NCBI GenBank assembly: GCA_009917545.1
Contig: QZDW01000011.1
Coordinates: 1 to 64,000 of the forward strand
Origin: a bacterium 1XD42-76
GTDB lineage: Bacteria > Bacillota > Clostridia > Lachnospirales > Lachnospiraceae
Direction of reading: 5' to 3'
DNA: 64,000 nucleotides
Shown: positions 36,001 to 43,496 of the stretch, in pieces
Layout of the letters: each line of letters opens with the position of its first letter
Numbering within the stretch: the first letter of the stretch is position 1
Made by a program: the position numbers and the translations under genes
The notes under the pieces: model-generated
Seen by the model: only the letters and a program-made list of their open reading frames with translations
Told to the model about the DNA's origin: nothing
The model's database searches: none

Positions 36001-37081
36001 CGGAATAATGAAATACCGGATTTGCCGCAGCACTGTCGTGGAACCAAGTGACGCAGCGCAGCAGCAGATTCATATTCGCCAAAACAATGATATGATCCAG
36101 GAAATGGAGGACCGGTTCATTTTCTTTTTCGGCTGTCAGACGTTTTGAGCTTCTTATAAAGTGGAACAGAAGGCAGAATAAAAGAAACACAATGGAGAAA
36201 AATCCAAAAAGGAACAGGAAATTATGGATTCTGCGGTCTACATCCACATTTGTGCTCAGACCAATCCCTATCATCCGCTGAAATGACCGAACTTCCGTAC
36301 GGGCTGTATCGAGCGGATGAAACAGCAGGGTCAGGTTTACCGCACAATATAAGGCATACAAAATTCCCTGTTTCTTCTCTGCCTGGCAAAAAAGACAGTA
36401 CAGCATTTCCAGCCGCCATACGGCAAAACAAAGTGCAGCACTGCCCAGAAAAACCAGGCAGAGGCCAGTCAGGAATTCAAGGAAGTCCGCGGCTGTCACA
36501 TATTTCACGGTAAATTGAAATTCAGCCGCCAGAGCGCCCGTGACCGGCTCGTTTCCGGAGCGGCATGATGTAATTGCCGGATTCACAGCCTCCGGATTAC
36601 GGAACAGTATGGTACCCTCATTTTCTGAAGTCACATGTAGAAGGTATTCCCGGCCGCGTTTCAGCCCGGAAAGACTGATGTCAATGGTATTCCATGCGCT
36701 TGCCGTAAGATCCTCCGCCTGAGATGTTTTGCTGACAAGGCACGTTCCGTCCAAAGAGAATACCTCAACAGTCAGGTCGCCGCGGACTTCATCTCCCAGA
36801 TACAGCTTCAGATTACTGAAAAGATTCCCCTGTGCAGTAAATCCCTGCAAAATCCCCCTGGAAGAAGATAGCGGAACTCCGTTTTCTTTTGTAAATGGAT
36901 CCCGGATTGCGGTATCGTGGTAGCTGTAATATACCCCCTCCCGCAGATAGCCGTTGAGAACTGTCAACACGAGGACAACACACAGCATCAGTTGAATCAG
37001 GCCGGAAAGGCTGAACCTGAAACTAAGACCGCCGTCTGGCGTGTCCGCGTATTTGGCTGGATGTTTTATTTTTTTCTTCAT
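33008..37081 (-). CDS. Giant multi-pass membrane protein with flanking beta-sandwich domains
   Basis: 1357 residues. One N-terminal helix (about 25-45), an extracellular beta-rich domain (about 75-195: LKLYLGDEVRGDLTVEVFS), then roughly 18 or more membrane segments to about residue 860, then a large outside region with a second beta-sandwich (about 1090-1180: LKLSLDYESSVGGIMRIYY). The layout suggests a GT-C glycosyltransferase or polymerase whose beta domains bind glycan, but no catalytic motif can be named. ATGA overlap with the SDR gene and overlap with the isomerase gene show tight coupling. Confidence 0.7.
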   Translation of the reverse strand: MKKKIKHPAKYADTPDGGLSFRFSLSGLIQLMLCVVLVLTVLNGYLREGVYYSYHDTAIRDPFTKENGVPLSSSRGILQGFTAQGNLFSNLKLYLGDEVRGDLTVEVFSLDGTCLVSKTSQAEDLTASAWNTIDISLSGLKRGREYLLHVTSENEGTILFRNPEAVNPAITSCRSGNEPVTGALAAEFQFTVKYVTAADFLEFLTGLCLVFLGSAALCFAVWRLEMLYCLFCQAEKKQGILYALYCAVNLTLLFHPLDTARTEVRSFQRMIGIGLSTNVDVDRRIHNFLFLFGFFSIVFLLFCLLFHFIRSSKRLTAEKENEPVLHFLDHIIVLANMNLLLRCVTWFHDSAAANPVFHYSAYLLAFLLLAGFVYVWWDLGRKITAKGYLQLMLSGYSVSYPLAVLSSFGWRSGRLQIGVWAVIFLLLVFYIRYGKINFKGQTHTYILQSTLMASCVFPFATSFYIELINILNQHSVFIAHPRIVYLFMTIGILLCAGAILYMQKKHGNCIKSWKMWSCLWLVFGISCLMVQPPLEKVYDAHIFEAANSSILISDFLNFGNIPLVEHYGGHMMYSVWEGLLYALLNGDYAGSIFSPYSGFPFFSVLFFLMMRQIQDEDTALWATLIFPFQASWMSFGIGILVYLAIIAYTQKNTFMRAALIWLAFAWCTIYRLDTGAAFGGAAIATLIIYRVFYGNRKTGKHLVLSLFVVGVCGVSVWSALCTWKGINPFTRLGEFLLISLSNQNWAYSGIGNTENPAFSWCYLLVPVSVSLCLLYTVFIREFREQISVKRWILLLILGFSFFSNFQRGLVRHSLAEGSTGVIWTAYIFLAVFISCFWKEKKLFLPCFAVLLLCNTLFLRGDNFASQPVVDTAVQKLGSSVDTWGQDQFAGEQSAGGKSSQTMWERLHDEKKVVQRTVWSSALKEKILPYQKTMELLLADNETYVDFMNRSFVYSAINRRNPVYVAQSPLHLSGEFTQTQFVREIEKDISDIPLAILPVLDDTGSVNLDTIANTYRYYKVAEFLYQHYRPLCSYGEFAVWCLPERYEMMRKQLSDENTDSTERFLQSRELQASNCTIETDLQEQTATIGAHSPGPIVFGLQNVIDLEPYQGMNLKLSLDYESSVGGIMRIYYTTDKGEGFTGEKVVSTEISASGTAEFIVPVTEYTTLRLDIPNGSTVKIKSFRAGFAASLIDYGYDGPYATVDSNGNRRFTYDVLHTYRLAQIPRIWAEKDSGKAAENTVIADLEKRDSLFLFEPMTDAQKERGNYLLLSSSYPGTDRNGLVKDDDETVEATLTLGTYENDVFTEKYRYAFTLQEGLHTYLLRISSDYYWYSDRINAVKLQCGSKLYDVNMKILEGD

Positions 37082-37992
37082 ACGCCAACGAACCTCCTGA
37101 CTGCCCCGAGTACCGTCTGCTTATCGCAGAGATATCCGTTCCTGCCCTGAAATAGTTCAGCATAAACGGTCCTGTAATCATAATCCGCCGGTGTCCCGGG
37201 CAGCTCATTATGAAATTCCCGCCCGGTCAGATCATGATAAAGCTCCGCAGCAGACACCGGCTCTGTTGCGGTATGAAGAAGTGTAATCTTATTTTGCAGA
37301 GCGGTCTTGATATCTTCCCACAGGCGTTCCAGAGGATAGAATTGGTATCTGCTCCGGCTGTCCGTAAAATTAAGTGCGCTGAAGCCTGCTTTCTTAAAAA
37401 GTTCTTCCAGCTCTGACTTTGACGTTTTCCCTGTTTCTATAAGCTGATAAAAACCATTTTCCTGCAACCGGTAGAAATGGAGCAGCTCCGGCACCTGTTC
37501 TGCCAGTTCCGCCATCTTTTTCTCTTTTAGCATTGAGGGCACAGGATTCATCATGTCATAGATAAAATTTTTGCGGATTTGCCTGCCAAACAGCCCGGGC
37601 AGGCGGACAATCAGAGCGGTCGAATTATTTTTCCGGATCCGTTGCTCGAGTTCATATCGGTTATAGCCATAAGCGTGCAGCCCTTCTGTTTCTATTGGGG
37701 TGGTTTCATCCACTCCAACGGAATTTTTAAAAACATCAATGGTGGAAATCAACACCAGTTTTTGCGGTGCAATTTTCCGGATATTTTCTTCTGCCTGTAA
37801 AACAGCCTCCCTGTCCTTTTCAGGAAATTCATTCGCCAGATACTTCTCCGCCCGTACTCCGGCATAGACAAGAAGCTCCGGCTTCGTGCCATATGCATCT
37901 GTTATATTTTTTGAATGATATGCCGCATCGAATGCCCCGGATGCATAGAGATTACTGCCGACAAAGCCCGTATATCCTACAATCGTATTCAT
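37078..37992 (-). CDS. NAD-dependent epimerase/dehydratase-like protein (SDR)
   Basis: 304 residues. The Rossmann motif is present as GYTGFVGSNL (6-15). The serine/threonine region is LISTIDVFKNS. The expected YxxxK is replaced by YGYNR in HAYGYNRYELE, an Arg where catalytic Lys normally sits, so activity may be altered or the active-site Tyr placed differently. Probably modifies a nucleotide-sugar for this cluster. Overlaps the giant membrane protein gene by four bases. Confidence 0.78.
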   Translation of the reverse strand: MNTIVGYTGFVGSNLYASGAFDAAYHSKNITDAYGTKPELLVYAGVRAEKYLANEFPEKDREAVLQAEENIRKIAPQKLVLISTIDVFKNSVGVDETTPIETEGLHAYGYNRYELEQRIRKNNSTALIVRLPGLFGRQIRKNFIYDMMNPVPSMLKEKKMAELAEQVPELLHFYRLQENGFYQLIETGKTSKSELEELFKKAGFSALNFTDSRSRYQFYPLERLWEDIKTALQNKITLLHTATEPVSAAELYHDLTGREFHNELPGTPADYDYRTVYAELFQGRNGYLCDKQTVLGAVRRFVGV

Positions 37993-38001
37993 ATTGCCCT
38001 C

Positions 38002-38949
38002 CTATCGTGTCACCTTTTCAATACTCTCAAAACTGTATCGTTTTCTTCGGAATGTTAAATCAATTAAAAGCTGGAGATATTTGATGATAACCGTCAAAAT
38101 CCCGAACATCCCGAAAAAGACGATGGATAAAAAGAGGATCGTCGTGGTCCAGCCCGCAATAGGATGGCTGGTAAGGTATATGAACAGGGAATAAACTGCC
38201 ATAAAAACAGCCATAAGCATCATAAAAGCGGACATACCGGCGGAAAAAAGATAACCGATGTCCGTAAATAAAATCAGGGTATCGAGGGCAAGTCCCTTTC
38301 TATACTGCTTTTCCTGCTTATCAGGGGAAGCTTTCACAGATTCCGGCATCTTTACCGGATACATGATACGGATCGTTTTCAGACCACAGTTTGCATATGC
38401 CGCCTTGCGGTATGGGATGGCCCGGTTCATGCTGCCGATGCGGTTGATGACGCGTCTGCTGAGAATACGGAAGCTTTCCGTTTCCATCTTGTAGGAAGTT
38501 CTCGTGAAATGCTCCAGCGCAAAATAAAAGCATCGGGATGATACTCTCTGCTTCCGGTCTGCCGTAGCGCTTACAACGTCATACCCCCCCCCAAGGGCAA
38601 TTTGATAGATTTTCATAATCTGGGAGTCGTCATAGTCCTGAACGGTAGAATCGAACTCGAGAACAAAGTCACCGATCGCAAGGTCAACGCCGGCGTTCAT
38701 TGCTATTTCCACCCCGTGAAAACAGCTCATATTTAAGATAGAAATGCTGGTATTGTTCGCCAGAGCACTCGTCTTTCTAATCTGATCGACGCTGGAGTCA
38801 TCGGAACTGTCGTTCACGCAGATGATCTCAGAATGATCGAAATTGTCTTCCAGGACTCGAATCACCATATTCAGAAAATTACTGATTCTTTTTTCCGCAT
38901 TATGCACATAGATTACAGCGGATATGAAATTTTTTTCTTTAATCTTCAT
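38002..38949 (-). CDS. GtrB/DPM1-like GT2 with an in-frame C9 tract
   Basis: 315 residues from the ATG at 38949, eight bases after GAGGT and overlapping the upstream gene by 11 bases; a TTG two codons earlier is too close to the site. GT2 features: FISAVIYVHNAEKRI, CVNDSSDDSS, FDSTVQDYDD. Two C-terminal membrane helices indicate a lipid-phosphate sugar transferase. A run of nine C (G on the coding strand) at 38584-38592 encodes Gly-Gly-Gly in ALGGGYDVV; it is in frame here, so the gene appears ON. Confidence 0.87.
   Translation of the reverse strand: MKIKEKNFISAVIYVHNAEKRISNFLNMVIRVLEDNFDHSEIICVNDSSDDSSVDQIRKTSALANNTSISILNMSCFHGVEIAMNAGVDLAIGDFVLEFDSTVQDYDDSQIMKIYQIALGGGYDVVSATADRKQRVSSRCFYFALEHFTRTSYKMETESFRILSRRVINRIGSMNRAIPYRKAAYANCGLKTIRIMYPVKMPESVKASPDKQEKQYRKGLALDTLILFTDIGYLFSAGMSAFMMLMAVFMAVYSLFIYLTSHPIAGWTTTILFLSIVFFGMFGILTVIIKYLQLLIDLTFRRKRYSFESIEKVTR
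38584..38592 (-). repeat. G9 tract (coding strand) inside a GT2 gene
   Basis: Nine consecutive C on the plus strand, three GGG codons on the coding strand. Gain or loss of one base would truncate the protein soon after. Confidence 0.93.
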
Positions 38950-40072
38950 CGTCAAGTACCTCTTCTAAATCGTAAACCGTGTTAATCTTTCCGGACAAAA
39001 CACTGACGAGTGTTGGTTTTTCCGAATCAACCCGTATTACAGTGGGCCTGGAATCGTCGATTTCCGAACTTATCAGAATCGGCTTCATGGAGAAAAGAGA
39101 ACTTTCATATTCAAATGTATATTCCTCCCGAAGATACTTCCTGGCGAGATTCGCCATGTAGGGGAACGCTGTCTCGGGTTTGGCCGGGCAGTCATTACAG
39201 TTGCCGAGGTGTTCTCTGGAACAGAAACCGCCACTTTTTTCCTGACAGGGGAACTCTGGCAATTCCCGATAGCATGTTGAATGCGGGGTAAAGGTGACGG
39301 AAGTCAGCGAGTGCAGCCCTGTTTTCCCGAATGGCATGATGGAAAAAAACGGCCCGTCCATAACAGTAAATCCGTACTCCCTGAGCGTATCATTTACCTC
39401 ACAGAGAATAATTTCACACAGCTCATATTTAATCTTAAAGGCTTCCAGACCGAGCATGTCCAGAATCTGGTTTGTGGCCGCATAAGTAGCATTCAGCAGG
39501 AATGATGTGCGGTAAGATATGCCGTCCCGTGTGAGCAGGGAGTAGTAGTCCGGAAGCTTTTCGATGGATTGGATCGACGCTTCATAGAGGCTCTCCACAT
39601 TCGGATACTTTGCAAGCTCCGTGAGATAATACTCCCTTAGAAGTGATGCATCATATGTATATTCTCTTGTGAGGAACGCACCATCACATACGCCTTTATT
39701 GAAAAAACGCTCTGGATGAAGCTCTTCACAGGGAATATGGGCAGCGCGGCAGAATTCTTTGAATTGCAGCCCGCTTGACCACGAGTATTGGCTGGAGGTA
39801 GCGTATACTTTCTGGAACTCACTGTTGACGCAGAAGGCGAAATCCTTATTAAAGCGTTCAAAATATCCGGCCGATTTTATTGCGGTAGACAGGGAGCGTG
39901 GATAGTGGTAGCCTTGATGGATGCGGGCCTGGTTGATATAGGTGGCCCGCCTGAACGGGGTGGAGTCGTATTCCAGAATCAGGATATGCTGTCCCTTTCT
40001 GCCGCAGTGCAGGGCGGAATACAGGCCATAGAGGCCTGCACCGATGATGATTTTGTCGTATGTCTTTGTCAT
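38939..40072 (-). CDS. FAD-dependent oxidoreductase (DAO-like)
   Basis: 377 residues. N-terminal FAD-binding Rossmann motif KIIIGAGLYGLYSAL with LILEYDS for the ribose contact. The middle has several cysteines (FCSREHLGNCNDCPAKPE) that could bind a metal. Similar proteins occur in glycan clusters without firm function; it may oxidise a sugar or lipid intermediate. Located between a truncated UDP-sugar dehydrogenase and the phase-tract GT2. Confidence 0.75.
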   Translation of the reverse strand: MTKTYDKIIIGAGLYGLYSALHCGRKGQHILILEYDSTPFRRATYINQARIHQGYHYPRSLSTAIKSAGYFERFNKDFAFCVNSEFQKVYATSSQYSWSSGLQFKEFCRAAHIPCEELHPERFFNKGVCDGAFLTREYTYDASLLREYYLTELAKYPNVESLYEASIQSIEKLPDYYSLLTRDGISYRTSFLLNATYAATNQILDMLGLEAFKIKYELCEIILCEVNDTLREYGFTVMDGPFFSIMPFGKTGLHSLTSVTFTPHSTCYRELPEFPCQEKSGGFCSREHLGNCNDCPAKPETAFPYMANLARKYLREEYTFEYESSLFSMKPILISSEIDDSRPTVIRVDSEKPTLVSVLSGKINTVYDLEEVLDDED

Positions 40073-40077
40073 AAAGC

Positions 40078-40431
40078 TTAATCCCTTCCATACATGTCCC
40101 GGGTGTAGACTTTTTCTCTTACATCGGATAGCTCTTCATTCCAGCGGTTAGCCACAATGATATCCGCAGATTTTTTGAATTCGTCTAAATCCCTGACTAC
40201 TTTTGAATGGAAAAATTCTTCTTCCATAAGCGCCGGTTCATATACAATCACCGGGATTCCTTTCGCTTTGATCCGCTTCATCACTCCCTGTATGGAGGAT
40301 TGACGGAAGTTATCCGAATCCGATTTCATCGTCAGACGGTAGATCCCCACCACATCCGGCTTTTTCGACAGGATATGCTCCGCAATGCCTTGGAGATAAA
40401 GGATATACGGAGGAAGCCTTTTTGATGACAT
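40078..40431 (-). pseudogene. C-terminal remnant of UDP-glucose/GDP-mannose dehydrogenase
   Basis: 117 residues where the family has about 390. The part left is the C-terminal substrate/NAD lobe: [53 protein letters not shown]. The NAD-binding N-terminus and catalytic Cys are missing, so it cannot oxidise UDP-sugars. The ATG at 40431 has no convincing ribosome site. Confidence 0.85.
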
Positions 40432-40825
40432 GCGACAAAAAGGGAGCTGTCTGATATCGCTGAAGCCTTCTGATTATAAGCCTACGGCCTACGCAAATAC
40501 GTCAACTGATTTTCCGCCTTCAGCGAAGAGTGGAAATGGTGTTCTCACAGCTTAGTGGGTAGCTAAATGCGGAAAGAATACTAACGAAAAGCTTCTGGGG
40601 ATTATACACTCGACTAGCGGAATAAAGTATTGGGGCATAATCTGTGCATGGCATTCAACAGTATATTCCAGGCGCCTTGTGATATTGCAAAAATCAAGCA
40701 ATTAATCTTCCGAAAGTTAAGTTTTCAAAATTCTGAATGGACTTTTTGAGTTTCTTTGTTATTTCGGTAATCTATATCTTTTAGCTATATCAGTAGTACA
40801 ACGAGTTGATTGAATCAGTGTTTCC
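40432..40825. other. 394-bp gap with no supported gene
   Basis: Lies between the truncated dehydrogenase and the TagD fusion. Contains CGCTGAAG and CTTCAGCG arms about 55 bases apart, but no clear terminator or frame. Probably the scar of the deletion that removed the dehydrogenase N-terminus. Confidence 0.45.
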
Positions 40826-42175
40826 TTAGATATATTCCACATCCGTTCCACTATAAAAATCCTCCATGATCCCCGATATCGCCTCCGTGATCTTCTCCTC
40901 GATATACGGGAAACATTTCTTTTTCTCAATCGCCTGCACAAATGAAACTATCTCATAGCGGATGCCTTCCCCCTCAAGCTGGTAGAAATACCGCTTATTC
41001 TCCGCCGGATTCTCATATCTTAATTCGAAGTAATCCGTTTTCCACCACGGCGCGGGGACATAGATATATCCTTCCGTTCCGGAAATGATTAGTTCTCCCT
41101 CTGATTTGATTCCTTTTCCTACTTTGATGGACGCAACTGCATGCGGATACCGGAAATCAATCCTGGTAAACAGGTCGAACTGTTTTGTGTCATCCATGAC
41201 ATTGGAAACAATCCGCTTACTACTAAAATCCGTTCCAAGGAGCTGGAATACCGGAAGAAGAGCGCTGGGTCCCCAACTGCATATGCTGTTCCACGTCTTA
41301 AAATACTCTTTCTGGTTGGCTATATCCACCTTTCTTAAGCTGGTACATGTGGCATCAACGGAGACCAGCCGCCCGATCCTCCCGCTCTTTACCAGTAAAA
41401 GGAGGCGGGAATAAGCCGTGGCATAGGCGGTCTTTAAGGCTGCCATCAGGATACAGTTCCGCTCTCTGGCAATCCGGAACAACTCCTGGCACTCCTCCCT
41501 CCAAAGGGACACAGGAAGCTCACACAGCACATGCTTTCCATTTAACAGAGCCTCCCTGATCTGAGCATAGTGTCTGGACGGATGTGAGGCAATATAGACG
41601 GCATCAAGCGGGGCGAGAAAGCTCTGATAGAACGTGCCAGGATGCTGCCGGTCAGGCGGTGTATGTGAGTCCCTGTCCTCTTCCTGTGTTTCGGAATAGA
41701 ATCCTGCGATCTTTACACCGTTTACGAAATGGCTTTCTCTTTCAAACTTGGTAATCGCAACTGAGTCGCCGACCAAGCCGATCTTCAGAGCGCCGCTCTG
41801 TGCGCGGATTTCCGTGCTGGATATCCCCTCTGTGCGTTCCAGATAAACGACCTTACAGTATTCATTGAGGTAGTCGAATTTCCCCACCCAGTCGGATCCA
41901 ACCGTAAAAATATCAATGCCGTAGCGTTTGATATCATCGATTTTCTGCCCCTCGTACTCCTCGATGATGATCTCATCGGCGAGTCCGGTAGACCGCACCG
42001 CCTCAATGCGTTCCATCAGGGACTGGTGGACATTAATTTTGCCACGGTTTTTATCGAAGTCGTCTGCGGTAACGCCCACAATGAGATAATCTCCTAGAGC
42101 TTTTGCCCGCTCGAGAAGCCGGGTATGACCGTAATGCAGGAAGTCGTATGTTCCGTAGGTGATAACCTTTATCAT
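40826..42175 (-). CDS. Fusion: TagD-like cytidylyltransferase plus Gfo/Idh/MocA oxidoreductase
   Basis: 449 residues. Residues 1-125 are a glycerol-3-phosphate cytidylyltransferase-type domain: GTYDFLHYGHTRLL with HYGH at 14-17 and RTEGISST at 114-121. From residue 131 (KIGLVGDSVA) a Gfo/Idh/MocA Rossmann and dehydrogenase domain follows. The usual EKP motif with catalytic Lys reads CELPVS, so Lys is replaced. One protein may therefore make and activate an alditol phosphate as CDP-derivative for the TagB-like domain at 46014. Preceded by the pyruvyltransferase genes. Confidence 0.88.
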   Translation of the reverse strand: MIKVITYGTYDFLHYGHTRLLERAKALGDYLIVGVTADDFDKNRGKINVHQSLMERIEAVRSTGLADEIIIEEYEGQKIDDIKRYGIDIFTVGSDWVGKFDYLNEYCKVVYLERTEGISSTEIRAQSGALKIGLVGDSVAITKFERESHFVNGVKIAGFYSETQEEDRDSHTPPDRQHPGTFYQSFLAPLDAVYIASHPSRHYAQIREALLNGKHVLCELPVSLWREECQELFRIARERNCILMAALKTAYATAYSRLLLLVKSGRIGRLVSVDATCTSLRKVDIANQKEYFKTWNSICSWGPSALLPVFQLLGTDFSSKRIVSNVMDDTKQFDLFTRIDFRYPHAVASIKVGKGIKSEGELIISGTEGYIYVPAPWWKTDYFELRYENPAENKRYFYQLEGEGIRYEIVSFVQAIEKKKCFPYIEEKITEAISGIMEDFYSGTDVEYI

Positions 42176-42199
42176 GGATTGCGTCTCCTTATTGTAAAA

Positions 42200-43468
42200 T
42201 CAGAGATAGTTCTTTGGTCTGACCTGATCCGGCAGAAACGAAACCGATCGTTCCGTTATTTTTTCCCGTCTTAATGCTATAAGCTTCTGCCTGATTGCCC
42301 AGCAGAATACCTTTTGTCGGTTTCCCCATACGTACTTCTGCCATAATAATACCAGCGAAGGACCAAGATACCATTTTTTGCAGAGATCACGGTAGTCAAG
42401 ATGCCTGAGATCTTCCAGAAATGTTTCTCTCTGAGGATTGCGGATGATGGGACCTCGCAGGGGGGATTGGTAGCGGACTGCCGCTTCAAAGTCCAGACGA
42501 TGCCCGCAAAGATGATTCCCTGCGCTGCGAAGTACATCGCGCCCTTTTTGTGTATTGCACAGTATGAGTGAGGCCCCCTGATTGCCTCCATAGAGCTCCG
42601 GACAGTAAATATGGACGCCCCACAGGTCGCCGAGCGATAAATCAGCAATGCGTTCTCTGCAGGCAAACGGGCATTCATAGCACGAGGGTCGGCTCATAAG
42701 ATGTGACAACCAGATATGCCAGTAGGGGTTAAACCAGCGGTCCGTTTTGATACAGCGGCCATCCTGTAGCCGTACCCTCATCACCTCAAAATCCCATTTT
42801 CTCTTATCCTTATAACGGTAATCGACGGAACAGACCGGGATACGGTATCGTTTTTCAATCCAATTACTGTATTTTTGTATAAACAAAGGGCTGGGAACGC
42901 CTTCACAGATCACCTCAACCGTCAAAAGATTTTCCAGGCTGGCATTCCCAAGATACGTCTTAAGCCCTGCAATCTGGCATGGTGTCCCTGAAAACAGCAC
43001 TTTTCTTCCGACAGATAAGAAATCCCGGACTTGCCGGAAGGAATCCCCGATATGGCTCTGAATATATTTGGAACGACGGATCTTTTTCAGATCCCCGCTT
43101 TGGGCAATACAGGTATGGAATACCTGCAGCCCTTTTGCTTGTGCCCCGAACACAACGCCTCCACCATCGAACCATTCCTGGGCAAGCGCAGTAAACACCC
43201 CTCCGGAGGTACTGGATTCGCGGATTCCTTTTTCTTTATGACGGCCTCCGAATACAATCGGGTTTCCGTGAGAGCATGACGGTGGATTTTCGACCGGGCA
43301 GGCACTATGACACAGCCCGCAGTGAACACATGCCTCCATACAGACGGAAGGGTAGCGGAACCCCTCCGAATCTGTTTTCATGAAAATGGCCTTATGAGGA
43401 CATATCTGTACACATGCCTCACAGCCATAGCATTGCTCTTTTTGTCCTGTTATGAGATAACCAGCCAT
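42200..43468 (-). CDS. F420 hydrogenase beta-like 4Fe-4S protein of the pyruvyltransferase pair
   Basis: 422 residues. Two 4Fe-4S clusters of ferredoxin type: Cys13-16-19-23 and Cys47-50-53-57, then FrhB/FdhB-type domains (SSTSGGVFTALAQEW, FSGTPCQIAGLK, CYECPFACRERIADLSLGDL). Such proteins are regularly found next to polysaccharide pyruvyl transferases in clostridial and archaeal clusters; the redox role there is not known. Start MAGYLITG follows AAAGGAAAC. Confidence 0.88.
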   Translation of the reverse strand: MAGYLITGQKEQCYGCEACVQICPHKAIFMKTDSEGFRYPSVCMEACVHCGLCHSACPVENPPSCSHGNPIVFGGRHKEKGIRESSTSGGVFTALAQEWFDGGGVVFGAQAKGLQVFHTCIAQSGDLKKIRRSKYIQSHIGDSFRQVRDFLSVGRKVLFSGTPCQIAGLKTYLGNASLENLLTVEVICEGVPSPLFIQKYSNWIEKRYRIPVCSVDYRYKDKRKWDFEVMRVRLQDGRCIKTDRWFNPYWHIWLSHLMSRPSCYECPFACRERIADLSLGDLWGVHIYCPELYGGNQGASLILCNTQKGRDVLRSAGNHLCGHRLDFEAAVRYQSPLRGPIIRNPQRETFLEDLRHLDYRDLCKKWYLGPSLVLLWQKYVWGNRQKVFCWAIRQKLIALRREKITERSVSFLPDQVRPKNYL

Positions 43469-43496
43469 TTTGATATCCCTGTTTCCTTTCCCTGTA

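Noticed and set aside
40759-40941. 60-codon minus-strand frame rich in Arg
   Set aside because: Overlaps the 3' end of the TagD fusion in another frame and has no ribosome site; a shadow.
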